47,938 nt of DNA from Alphaproteobacteria bacterium. Lineage in GTDB: Bacteria; Pseudomonadota; Alphaproteobacteria; Sphingomonadales; Sphingomonadaceae. Below are positions 33,495-41,966 of this stretch, one piece after another. Location of the stretch: positions 1-47,938 of the forward strand of contig QBLU01000024.1 in the NCBI GenBank assembly GCA_003241875.1. The letters are read 5' to 3'. A program made the position numbers and the translations under genes. Each line of letters opens with the position of its first letter. The stretch's first letter is position 1. The notes under the pieces are model-generated. The model ran no database searches. It worked only from the letters and a program-made list of their open reading frames with translations, and was not told the DNA's origin.

Positions 33495-35590
33495 AAGGCA
33501 GCTCCGAAACGCTTGGACAGAGTCACGACAAACTGCCGCGGAGCCTGCGGGAACAGCGAGAACAGGTTCGTAACATAGCTGCGGCTGTTGGTGACATTCG
33601 TGACATTGAGACCGGCACGCCAGCCATGGCGCGTGTAGGCAAGGCCAAGATCGAGCCGGGCATCGGCAGGTATGAAGATCGTGCTGGGCAGTGTCGCCTG
33701 GATGCGGCTCGCATAGGTCAGGCCGATATTGCCGCCAAGGCCTTGCAGCGGACCGGACTGGAGCGTGTAACGCACAAACGCCGGGGCGCTGTGGCGCGGT
33801 GCCGCCGGCAGCTGTTCACCAAAGTTCGGGTCGTCTTCTTCAGCCACCTTGGTGGCATTGAAGGCATAAGTGGTGATGATATCGAGACCGGGAATGACCC
33901 GCCCCGTCAGGTCGAACTCGAGACCCTTGCTGGTTTGCACGCCGCCAGCGATCGACTGGGCGAACTGCGTGATATCGGGGATGACCACATTCGATCGCCG
34001 GATGTCGAATGCCGCGACGGTCAGCAGGGCGCGGTCGCCAAACAGCTTCTGCCGCAGCCCGAATTCGAACTGCCGGACCTGGTCGGGGGGAAAGACGTCG
34101 CCATCGCGATCGAGCGCGAAGTTCGGCGAAAAACTGCGCGACCAGTTGCCAAACGCGATCGTGGTTTCCGTCAACGACCAGGTGGCGCCGACACGCGGCG
34201 AAAACTGGCTGTCCCGGATCGGTGCGCCTTCGCCGTTGAAACGGCTGTCGTTGGTCTGCCAGTCGTGCCTGATGCCCGCCAGGACCGCGAACCGGTCCGT
34301 GATCTGGCTGAACACCTGCCCATAGATGCCATCGCCCTTGTAGGCGACGAACCCGGCGAACTGCGGTTCGAGCGGGCCCGAGCCGCCGGGAGGATTGGTC
34401 CCGGAAAGGATATCGTACGCCGGCAGCGCACGCCCTGAAGCGTCATAGTCATAGCGGTTCTGGGACCGCTCATAGCCAAGGAGAAATACCGTTTCGACCC
34501 CGATTGCACCTGTCTTCCAGATCAGGTCGCCCTGGATCGTGTGGCGGGCGATCTGCTGCGGCCCTTCGAAGGTGAAGCGATCGAAGGTCCGGCCATCGGG
34601 CTGCACCGACAGGCCAAGCCGAGACGAGCCGATGCGGATGTCGTAGTTCGAATAATTGCCGGCGACGCGAATGGTCAGATCGTCAGTCACCTTGAAATTG
34701 CCTTCGCCGCCTGCGAACCAATACTCTTCCTGCGTTGGCGTGCGATCAGGGGCAAAAAGTATCTGCGACAGCGGCAGGTCGAATGTGGTGACGCCCGCCG
34801 GCAGACTGCCGTCGAGCACTGGCAGGCCGTCGTCAAAGATATAGTTGCGCTTCATATAGCTGGCATCGATGCGGATCGAGACCCGGTCGCTCGGGTCCCA
34901 GGCGAGCGATGGCGAGACGATGATCTTGTCGGAATCGATCCCATCCCGAAAGCTGCCGGCGCTTTCGGCAGCGCCGGTCAGTCGATACTTCAACGTGCCT
35001 GCGCCATCGAGTGGGCCGCCTATATCACCTTCGAACCGGTAAAAGTCATTGGAGCCGCCGAACAGCGTGACCTCGGCGCCAAACTTTTCGCGCGGTCGCT
35101 TGGTGATGATATTGACGTTTCCGGCAAAAGCACCGGTGCCACCGTACAAGCTGCCGATCGGGCCTTTCAGGATTTCGATACGCTCGACGTTGCTGAGGTC
35201 GCCGGGATTGTCGGAGATGCGAACACCGTTCTGCAGGGTTTCGTAATTGGCAAAGAAGCCGCGAATGACAAAGCCGACATTAGTGCCGAAACCGGGCAGC
35301 ACCTGAACTCCGGAGACGAACTTGGTGACATCTTGGGGCAAGGTCGCGGCGGTGTCGGTGATGAGTTCCTGCGGCAAGACCCGTACTGTGTTGGGCAGGC
35401 GTTCGACATCGACGGGAAAGCGGCTGCCGATCGAAGACTGCCGGGCGAGGAAACCATCGGTTTCGGAAAACGCGTCCCCGGTGACGATGATTTCTGCTGC
35501 GTCTGCAGGAGGTGCGGGCGCGATCTCCTGGGCGCTGGCGTGACCGCCTAGCGCAAGCATCACCGCGGATGAGATGAAGATCCTGTACAC
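33491..35590 (-). CDS. TonB-dependent siderophore-type receptor, type B (module 1)
   Basis: Encodes 699 residues from GTG 35590, preceded by GGGGGAA. A signal peptide ends at HASAQ. The plug shows IIVTGDAF near the TonB-box region, LPNTVRVLPQELI, VIRGFF, ERIEILKGPIGSLYGG and GNVNIITKRP, all of the ferric-siderophore receptor class. There is no N-terminal signalling (STN) domain. The barrel ends FGAAL. It heads a leftward operon with the ABC ATPase and is divergent from a methyltransferase gene. Substrate probably a metallophore, by family only. Confidence 0.92.
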   Translation of the reverse strand: MYRIFISSAVMLALGGHASAQEIAPAPPADAAEIIVTGDAFSETDGFLARQSSIGSRFPVDVERLPNTVRVLPQELITDTAATLPQDVTKFVSGVQVLPGFGTNVGFVIRGFFANYETLQNGVRISDNPGDLSNVERIEILKGPIGSLYGGTGAFAGNVNIITKRPREKFGAEVTLFGGSNDFYRFEGDIGGPLDGAGTLKYRLTGAAESAGSFRDGIDSDKIIVSPSLAWDPSDRVSIRIDASYMKRNYIFDDGLPVLDGSLPAGVTTFDLPLSQILFAPDRTPTQEEYWFAGGEGNFKVTDDLTIRVAGNYSNYDIRIGSSRLGLSVQPDGRTFDRFTFEGPQQIARHTIQGDLIWKTGAIGVETVFLLGYERSQNRYDYDASGRALPAYDILSGTNPPGGSGPLEPQFAGFVAYKGDGIYGQVFSQITDRFAVLAGIRHDWQTNDSRFNGEGAPIRDSQFSPRVGATWSLTETTIAFGNWSRSFSPNFALDRDGDVFPPDQVRQFEFGLRQKLFGDRALLTVAAFDIRRSNVVIPDITQFAQSIAGGVQTSKGLEFDLTGRVIPGLDIITTYAFNATKVAEEDDPNFGEQLPAAPRHSAPAFVRYTLQSGPLQGLGGNIGLTYASRIQATLPSTIFIPADARLDLGLAYTRHGWRAGLNVTNVTNSRSYVTNLFSLFPQAPRQFVVTLSKRFGAAL

Positions 35591-35629
35591 TTTTCCCCCG
35601 CATCAGTCGTCGTCAATGACTACGGTATG

Positions 35630-35641
35630 ATATACTGTTAC
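35630..35641. promoter_or_regulatory. Variant of the ATATCATTAC motif (ATATACTGTTAC)
   Basis: It lies 40 bases upstream of the leftward start at 35590, in the same orientation relative to the gene as the exact copies at 29873 and 47482, with a two-base insertion. The surrounding GTATGATATAC is itself palindromic. Confidence 0.3.
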
Positions 35642-35726
35642 GTTGTGCGCAAGAATGGATTGTCCGCTGAGGACGAGGAGTGCGAGCTTTCAGTCTTGAA
35701 CGATCGGCTGCGACAGGAGACGAGCA

Positions 35727-36425
35727 ATGCCTATCAACACCAAGCAATCCTTCCTGAACATGTTTTCCGATCCCGCGGTGGTGGCGCACTATGCGGACGG
35801 GCCGCCTCGATTCACACCCGGTTTCGAGGCCCTGCACCGCATGACCACGATCCTGCTTGCCGAGAGCACGCCGCCGGATGCTCATGTGCTGGTCCTCGGC
35901 GCTGGCGGCGGTCTGGAGTTGAGGTCACTGGCCCAAGCCCAGTCGGGCTGGCGGTTCACCGGGGTAGATCCCGCCAGACCGATGCTGGACCTGGCGCGCC
36001 GTATAATGGGTGACCAAGCGGCAAGGGCAACGCTTATAGAAGGTTACGTGGAGTCCGCGCCTGAAGGGCCATACGACGCAGCGACCTGTCTGCTGACGCT
36101 GCATTTTCTGCCACGCGTTGCCCGCGTCGACACTTTGCGCCAGCTGCATCGACGACTTCGTCCCGGAGCACCGTTGGTCGTCGCGCATGCGAGTTTTCCG
36201 CAGCATGAGCCCGACCGAGCCCGATGGCTGGAACGCTATGCAGCCTATGCCGTAGCCTCCGGCGTCGAGCCGCAACAGGCCGAGCAGGCCCGTGCCGCCG
36301 TGGCATCGACTGTGCCATTGCTGACGCCGGAGGACGACGAGGCCTGCCTGCTGGCAGCGGGATTCCAAGCGGTGGAACTCTTCTTTGCCGCCTTCACCTG
36401 GCGTGGCTGGTCCGCACGCGCATGA
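35727..36425 (+). CDS. Class I SAM-dependent methyltransferase
   Basis: Encodes 232 residues. AGGAG at 35713-35717 lies nine bases before ATG. Motif I is VLVLGAGGGLELRSLA, motif post-I GVDPARPML, and motif IV region YDAATCLLTLHFLP. The fold is that of UbiE/BioC-type small-molecule methyltransferases. It is divergent from the type-B receptor gene and shares its intergenic region, so co-regulation is possible. A role in modifying a metallophore or in metabolite detoxification is speculation. Confidence 0.85.
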   Translation: MPINTKQSFLNMFSDPAVVAHYADGPPRFTPGFEALHRMTTILLAESTPPDAHVLVLGAGGGLELRSLAQAQSGWRFTGVDPARPMLDLARRIMGDQAARATLIEGYVESAPEGPYDAATCLLTLHFLPRVARVDTLRQLHRRLRPGAPLVVAHASFPQHEPDRARWLERYAAYAVASGVEPQQAEQARAAVASTVPLLTPEDDEACLLAAGFQAVELFFAAFTWRGWSARA

Positions 36426-36530
36426 TGTCGCCGGGTTCATTTTCCGGCCGCAAGTGATCCAGACCGGTGCTTGCGCGCGCATTCCGCAGGCGCTGACGCG
36501 GGAAGCGGTGCTATCACCTTGATCTCGAAT

Positions 36531-38651
36531 TCAAAAGTTGGCTGCAAGCGACGCCTTGACTGTTTGCGGCGCTCCCCATGTGAAGTTGCCTGAAGCCCCG
36601 GCGATCACTCGCTCATTGGTGATGTTCTCGACGATCAGCCGCGCGGTCAGTGCCGTTGCGCCGATATCGAAACTCGCCCGCGCGCCCAGATCCACGCGGG
36701 TCTGGGCGCCCACCGCAAAGGTGTTGATGTTGTCGATGAAGCGGCTGCCGGTATGGTAAATTCCGCCATTGACCCACAACTTCGTGGCGGTCGGCAACCG
36801 CCAGTCGAGGAAGGCATTCGCCTGCAACTCGGGCACGTTGGTCGGACGGCGGCCGTTGAGGGCGGGGTTGGCGGCCCGGACGACCTCGGCATCGATGTAA
36901 GTGGCGCCGGTCACCACCCGCAGGGTCGGCGTGATGTCGCCGGCCAGTGTCATCTCGGCGCCGCGGTGGCGCTGTCGGCCGTCCTGCACGAAGCGGTTCT
37001 GGTCGTCGATCAATTCGAGACCGCGGGCGATGTCGAACACGGCAAAGGTCAGCAGGGTGCCTGCCGCCAGCTCGGCCTTGACGCCCAACTCCCACTGCTC
37101 GCTGGTCAGCGGCGGCAGTTGCTCATTGGCATTGACGGCGTTGATCGGGGCGGTGCCGCCCTGCTCCAGCCCGCGTGCAAAGCTGCCATAGATCGAGATG
37201 TTCGCCGCCGGCTTGATCACGGCGCCGAACGACGGCGTGATGACATCCTGGTCATAGCGCTGCGTCGGCGGGCGATCGGGGCCATTGAAGCTTTCAAAGA
37301 TCGGCTTGGTATAGCGCACGCCGGCAAACACGTTGAGCCAGTCCGCCACGGTCACATAGTCGGTTGCGTAGAGCGCGAACTGGCGCTCGCGGGCGCCGGT
37401 GTAGCTCGGATCGGAGGTGACCCGCGGATCGACGATCTCGCGGGGCTCGAACAGGTTGGACTGGCCGATGGTGCCCGAAAAGCCGTTGGGAAAGGTCAGG
37501 CGATTATTGACGAAGAAGGCGCCGAGAACCAGGTCGTGCTTGATGCCGACGGTGTCGAAGCGGCCCTCCACCCACAGCTGTCCCGACAGCGGGTCGCGGC
37601 GCTGGTCGGGCGAGAAGAACAGCGTCGACACAAAGTCCCCGTTTGCCTGAATCGACCGCGCCGCGATGCCAGCGGCATTCTGGTTGCGCACCAGGTCCAT
37701 CTTCTGGATCGAGCCCTTGAGCGCCCAGCCCGGTGCAAAGTCCCAGGTGGTGCGCAGCGAGCCGATGAAATTGCGGGTCGGATAGGTCGTCCAGCGCTGG
37801 CCGAGATAGGTGCGCGGGTCGAAACGGTCGAGCAGGCCGCGAATCTGCGTCTGGTTCAAGCTGGTGGCAAAGCTGGTCAGCGCGATGATCGGCTGCTGCT
37901 CGAGTTCCAGATATTGATATTCGGCCTCGGCATCGATGAGGAGGTTCGGTGCCGGCCGCGAGCTGACATAGGCGCTGACCATCTGGCGCGGGCCGCCGAT
38001 GCCGCGCACGAAAAGCGCCTCGTGCGCGACCACGGCATTGACCCGGATGCCGAGCGTCTCGCCGATCGGCCCGCCGACATCGACATGGGCGCCGATACCG
38101 CCAAAGCCGTTGCCGAAGATCTCGACACTGCGGACCGGCTCGATCGTCGGCCGCTTGACGGTATAGTTGATCACGCCGCCAGGCGCGTTGAAGCCATAGC
38201 GAATCGCCGAAAGGCCCTTCAATATCTCGACCGAGGCCTTGTTCTCGAACGGCGTCTGGACCTGGTTCTGGAACCACAGGCCGTCGCGAAAATAGTTGCC
38301 GCCATTGCCCAGCGTGAAGCCGCGGACGGCGACCGTGTCGAAGAAGCCGTTGCCGCTGCCGGTTGCTACCACCGAGGGATCGTTCTTGGTGATTTCGGTC
38401 AGCGTTCGTGCCTGCTGGTCACGGATAAGCTCGGCCGAAAACGTGCTCACCGAAAATGGCGTGTCGAGCAGGGATTGGCTGCCGAACAATGCTGTCGATT
38501 GCGTGTCGGGACGGTAACCGCGCTCGCGCTGCCCGGTAACGACGATCTCGCCGCCGATCTGGTCGGCGCCATCTGCAGCGGCTTCGACTTCGTAGGCGAT
38601 GGCGGCACCTGTGCTGGTCAGCAGCAAGACGGCAACGAGACGAGGAAACAT
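36531..38651 (-). CDS. TonB-dependent siderophore receptor (between modules)
   Basis: Encodes 706 residues from ATG 38651, with AGGA upstream. A signal peptide ends near AIAYE; TonB-box-like EIVVTGQRERG follows. The plug has TPFSVSTFSAELIRDQQARTLTEI, VAVRGF, VEILKGLSAIRYGF and GGVINYTVKRP, typical of ferric-siderophore receptors. The barrel ends in SLAANF. It is divergent from the PepSY reductase gene, and a Fur-box-like palindrome lies between them, supporting iron-regulated siderophore uptake. Confidence 0.92.
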   Translation of the reverse strand: MFPRLVAVLLLTSTGAAIAYEVEAAADGADQIGGEIVVTGQRERGYRPDTQSTALFGSQSLLDTPFSVSTFSAELIRDQQARTLTEITKNDPSVVATGSGNGFFDTVAVRGFTLGNGGNYFRDGLWFQNQVQTPFENKASVEILKGLSAIRYGFNAPGGVINYTVKRPTIEPVRSVEIFGNGFGGIGAHVDVGGPIGETLGIRVNAVVAHEALFVRGIGGPRQMVSAYVSSRPAPNLLIDAEAEYQYLELEQQPIIALTSFATSLNQTQIRGLLDRFDPRTYLGQRWTTYPTRNFIGSLRTTWDFAPGWALKGSIQKMDLVRNQNAAGIAARSIQANGDFVSTLFFSPDQRRDPLSGQLWVEGRFDTVGIKHDLVLGAFFVNNRLTFPNGFSGTIGQSNLFEPREIVDPRVTSDPSYTGARERQFALYATDYVTVADWLNVFAGVRYTKPIFESFNGPDRPPTQRYDQDVITPSFGAVIKPAANISIYGSFARGLEQGGTAPINAVNANEQLPPLTSEQWELGVKAELAAGTLLTFAVFDIARGLELIDDQNRFVQDGRQRHRGAEMTLAGDITPTLRVVTGATYIDAEVVRAANPALNGRRPTNVPELQANAFLDWRLPTATKLWVNGGIYHTGSRFIDNINTFAVGAQTRVDLGARASFDIGATALTARLIVENITNERVIAGASGNFTWGAPQTVKASLAANF

Positions 38652-38698
38652 GCCTGTCGATCCTGATCATGAACAATTGGACATGTTGCTATTGCATA

Positions 38699-38713
38699 TG
38701 AGAACCGTTCGCA
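38699..38713. promoter_or_regulatory. Fur-box-like 7-1-7 palindrome
   Basis: TGAGAAC-C-GTTCGCA is a 15-bp inverted repeat with one mismatch that fits the 7-1-7 Fur consensus (TGAnAAT-n-ATTnTCA). It lies between the divergent siderophore receptor (start 38651) and PepSY gene (start 38766), so one site could repress both in iron-replete cells. Confidence 0.6.
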
Positions 38714-38765
38714 ATATGGATTGTGGGGTCAGCAATGTCGCGACCATCTGCACAGGGTCGACCGG

Positions 38766-39968
38766 ATGAAGCCTATGGGTGGTATGGATCTGGCTGGCAG
38801 CGGACCGGTCGAACCGATGCTGGGCAGCGCGGGGCCGGACAGCAAGCATCTGACCGGCACGCGACCGCTGCGCGCGGCGATCACGACCCTGCATCGCTGG
38901 TTCGGCCTGGTGGCGGCCGTGTGGTTGTTCGGGATCGCCCTGTCGGGCAGCATCATCGCCTTCCATGGGGAGATCGACCGGGCCCTCAATCCCGATTTCT
39001 TCCGCGCCTCCGGGCAGGGACCAGTGGCACCGCTGTTGGCCGATGCCGAACGCAGGCACCCGGGGGGAGAGGTGCGCACCGTACTTTACGAGCACGAGGT
39101 GCCGGGGCTGGTCAGCCTGGGCGTGCGCACGGCCGATGATCGCCGGCTACAGCTTTACTACGACAGCGGCACCGGCCGGCTGAACGGCGTGCGCAGCGAC
39201 GACAACGGCCTCAGTCGGCGCGCCTTGGTCGGCACCGTCTATCGCTTTCACTACAGCTTTCTCGGCGGCGAGGCTCTGGAGTGGTTCCTGGGCCTTGTCG
39301 CCTTGGGCTGGGCGTTGACGCAGCTGCTGGCCTTGGGGATCGGGTTCACCAGTCTGGCGCGGTGGCGCGACAGCTTCCGGATCAGGCGCGGTACCCATGG
39401 GCACAAGCGCAACTTCGACCTGCATCGGGCGCTCAGCCTCTGGCTGTATCCGTTGACGCTGATGCTCGCCGTGTCAGGCATCTATTTCAACTGGCCGGAT
39501 GCGTTCAAGGACACCGTCGCTGCGGTGAGCCCGGTCACGCCAACTTTCGATGCTGTGACGACGACGGGCGCGCCGGTGGCACCCCGCCTGTCGATGGCGG
39601 ACGCCGGTGGGCGGTTCGCAGCGCTGGCGGCGCCGCACCCGGTCACCAGTTTCAGCTATAATGAAACGGCCGGCGCCTATCGCGCCCGGACCCGCGATGC
39701 GCGCGACATCAGTGACAACGGCCAGCGCATCCTGTGGATAAGTGCCCAGGACGGGCAGGTGTTGCATGACCGTCACGAGACAATGGGCAGTGCCGGCGAT
39801 GTATTCCTCGCCTGGCAGTTCCCGCTGCATTCAGGCCGCGCGCTCGGGCTCGGTGGGCGGGCCCTGATCGCTTTTGCAGGGCTGGTCATCATGACGGCTA
39901 TCGTCACTGGCCTGCTGGTCTGGGCAAAGAAGCGCAAGCAGCGTCGGCGCGCGAGCGCCCGGCATTGA
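38766..39968 (+). CDS. PepSY-associated TM protein, ferrisiderophore reductase-like
   Basis: Encodes 400 residues from ATG 38766, chosen over an upstream TTG because AGGG lies eight bases before it. The PepSY_TM architecture is visible: TM with HRWFGLVAAVWLFGIALSG, an extracytoplasmic PepSY domain, TMs at about 185-210 and 238-262 (HRALSLWLYPLTLMLAVSGIY), another extracytoplasmic segment, and a last TM followed by a basic tail. Conserved His residues in HRW, FHYSF, HRALS and LHSGRA are candidate heme ligands. Such proteins reduce ferric siderophores at the inner membrane (FoxB/PiuB type). Divergent from the siderophore receptor. Confidence 0.86.
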   Translation: MKPMGGMDLAGSGPVEPMLGSAGPDSKHLTGTRPLRAAITTLHRWFGLVAAVWLFGIALSGSIIAFHGEIDRALNPDFFRASGQGPVAPLLADAERRHPGGEVRTVLYEHEVPGLVSLGVRTADDRRLQLYYDSGTGRLNGVRSDDNGLSRRALVGTVYRFHYSFLGGEALEWFLGLVALGWALTQLLALGIGFTSLARWRDSFRIRRGTHGHKRNFDLHRALSLWLYPLTLMLAVSGIYFNWPDAFKDTVAAVSPVTPTFDAVTTTGAPVAPRLSMADAGGRFAALAAPHPVTSFSYNETAGAYRARTRDARDISDNGQRILWISAQDGQVLHDRHETMGSAGDVFLAWQFPLHSGRALGLGGRALIAFAGLVIMTAIVTGLLVWAKKRKQRRRASARH

Positions 39969-39998
39969 CTGGCGTTTCCCTGGACAATCGCTGCGGGG

Positions 39999-41966
39999 TC
40001 AGAAATCCACGGTCAGGAACATGGTCAGTTGGCGCGGCGCATTGACCTGATAGCTGCCGCTGCCGACGAGCGCCCAGTCGTAAGCGTTGGTCAGGTTGAG
40101 CAGCTGAACGCGCAGCAAGGCCGGGCTGGCGCCGAGATCGAAGCGCCAGCGGAAGCCGGCATCGAGGATGGATCGGGCTGGCAGTTCGACGAGGTTGCGG
40201 GTGTCGGCGGCCCGGGTTCCGCGGTTGGTGACGTTGAGGGTAAGGGCAAGGCCCTCGATGCCGGCAATGGCGTACTGCGCCGCCAGGGTGAGCAGGCGCG
40301 ACGGCTGACCGAGAGGACGTTTGCCCACGCGGCCAAGGGCGACAGCCGGCCCGGTGACGCGCGGCTGCATCAGCACGGCACCCGCGACGATGGTCAAGCC
40401 CGGCACGACCGGCCCGGCGGCCGAGAGTTCGATACCGCGATGGCGCACGTTGCCAAGTTCGCGAAAGACATTGGCCTCGTCGGCGGCGAAATAGGGCTTT
40501 CGCACCTCGAACAGCCCGGCCACCATATTGATGCCGCCCGGGGCGTTCCACCGCAGTCCGGCGTCGACCTGGGACGTCATGATGGCGGGCAGCGCTTCCG
40601 TGCGGTTGGCGGCGCTGTCGGGTGCAAGGCCGGTTTCCTCCAGCCCGCGCGTGAAGCTGCCGTACAATGCCAGACGTCCCGTCATCTCGGCAGCGACGGT
40701 GACGTTGGGCAGCCACGCTTCATCATCGGTGCGGGCCAGCGGTACGCCGGGCCGATCGACGCGCTTGCGATACCAGGTGTGTTGCATGCCAAGGCTGAGG
40801 CTGCCGACCCCGGGCCAGCGGCCGTCATAGGCGATTCCGGCGATAGCCTGGCGGACACGCTCGCTGATTTGCGGGCCAAAGACAAAATCCGGCCGCGCAC
40901 CGGTGAGGACGGCCTCGACCGGAGCGCGGTCATAGCTGAAGCTGGCGCCACCTCCGTAAAGACTGGCCCGGTCACGGCCGCGCAAGGCGGCATGCAGCGT
41001 GTGGCGACGCGGGCCGTCGATGAATGTCCGGCTGAGCCGCAGTTCGCCGCTCGTGCCTGCGAGGGTCTGGCGCGGGTCGGCGGTGATGCGGCGGATGGCG
41101 GTCGCATCGGCGCGCATGTCGGTGAAGTTCTGGGCATAGTTGGTCGCGCTGTCCGATGTCGAGCGGAACAGCCCGGCGGCAAGTTGCCATTCGGGGGTCA
41201 AGCGGGCCTTGGTCAGGATTCCGTAATGCAGGACGGTGTTGCGCTGGTCCGCCCATTCGGGACCCGGAAAATGGCGCCGCTGCACCGGTGGCGGCAGGAA
41301 GGCGCCGCCGGGGGTATAGAGCGGGGCGGCCTCGCGGTTGTACAAGTCGATCCGGCTCCAGAAAGGAATGACCTCGACTCCCGGGGCCGGCCTCCAGCGC
41401 GCGGCCAGCGCATAAGAGCCGAAGAAGGACTGGTTGCCGGGGGCCAGTTCGTCGACGAAGCCGGCAGCGCCGGCGACGAGGCTGAGCTGGTCCTTTACGA
41501 TCGGGATCTGGGCGTCGAGTTCCAGCCGGCCACCGCCCCAACTATTGAGGCCGAGCATCGTGCTGAGCACGAAGTCATTGCCGGCCGGGCGAATGCGGTA
41601 ATCGACGATGCCGGTCGGGGCCGGGAACAGATAGTTTTGCGCCGTCAGACCGACGCGGACGACATTGCCCTGCACCAGCCTGTCGGTGAAGGCGGCAGGG
41701 CGATCGAAGTACAGCCCTTCGAGCCTGATGTTGTTGGCGGTGACGGGTGAAAAACCGCGCACGTCCGACCCGCTGTACAACCCGACCCGCTCGTTGCCGA
41801 TGCTGCTGCCAAAGGCGTCCTCGGCGTTGGTGGCGGCGTTGTCGGTGACGCGCTGCGCGGCAGCCGGCGCTGCCAGGGCCGCGCTACATGCCGCCAGCCG
41901 GATCGAAGCGCGGCACAGTTGCCAGATCGGCAGGACCAAAGGGTTTTTCGCTGAAGAGATAATCAT
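39999..41966 (-). CDS. TonB-dependent receptor, type A (module 2)
   Basis: Encodes 655 residues from ATG 41966. The start is the least certain point: the signal peptide (ending AALAAPAAAQ) must be encoded inside the last 83 bases of the upstream permease gene, in another frame, and GAG lies eight bases before the ATG. The protein is clearly paralogous to 27859-29859 throughout: SIGNERVGLY, VRGFSPVTANNIRLEGLYFDR, FPAPTGIVDYR, GTSGELRLSRTF, and the C-terminus FLTVDF. No LKGP plug motif. It is the last gene of a five-gene leftward operon. Confidence 0.88.
   Translation of the reverse strand: MIISSAKNPLVLPIWQLCRASIRLAACSAALAAPAAAQRVTDNAATNAEDAFGSSIGNERVGLYSGSDVRGFSPVTANNIRLEGLYFDRPAAFTDRLVQGNVVRVGLTAQNYLFPAPTGIVDYRIRPAGNDFVLSTMLGLNSWGGGRLELDAQIPIVKDQLSLVAGAAGFVDELAPGNQSFFGSYALAARWRPAPGVEVIPFWSRIDLYNREAAPLYTPGGAFLPPPVQRRHFPGPEWADQRNTVLHYGILTKARLTPEWQLAAGLFRSTSDSATNYAQNFTDMRADATAIRRITADPRQTLAGTSGELRLSRTFIDGPRRHTLHAALRGRDRASLYGGGASFSYDRAPVEAVLTGARPDFVFGPQISERVRQAIAGIAYDGRWPGVGSLSLGMQHTWYRKRVDRPGVPLARTDDEAWLPNVTVAAEMTGRLALYGSFTRGLEETGLAPDSAANRTEALPAIMTSQVDAGLRWNAPGGINMVAGLFEVRKPYFAADEANVFRELGNVRHRGIELSAAGPVVPGLTIVAGAVLMQPRVTGPAVALGRVGKRPLGQPSRLLTLAAQYAIAGIEGLALTLNVTNRGTRAADTRNLVELPARSILDAGFRWRFDLGASPALLRVQLLNLTNAYDWALVGSGSYQVNAPRQLTMFLTVDF

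Noticed and set aside
36753-38666. 637-codon rightward open frame opposite a TonB receptor
   Set aside because: Antisense shadow with no motifs; the receptor on the other strand has full plug and barrel signatures.
40029-41750. 573-codon rightward open frame opposite the type-A receptor
   Set aside because: Antisense shadow; no start context and low-complexity composition.
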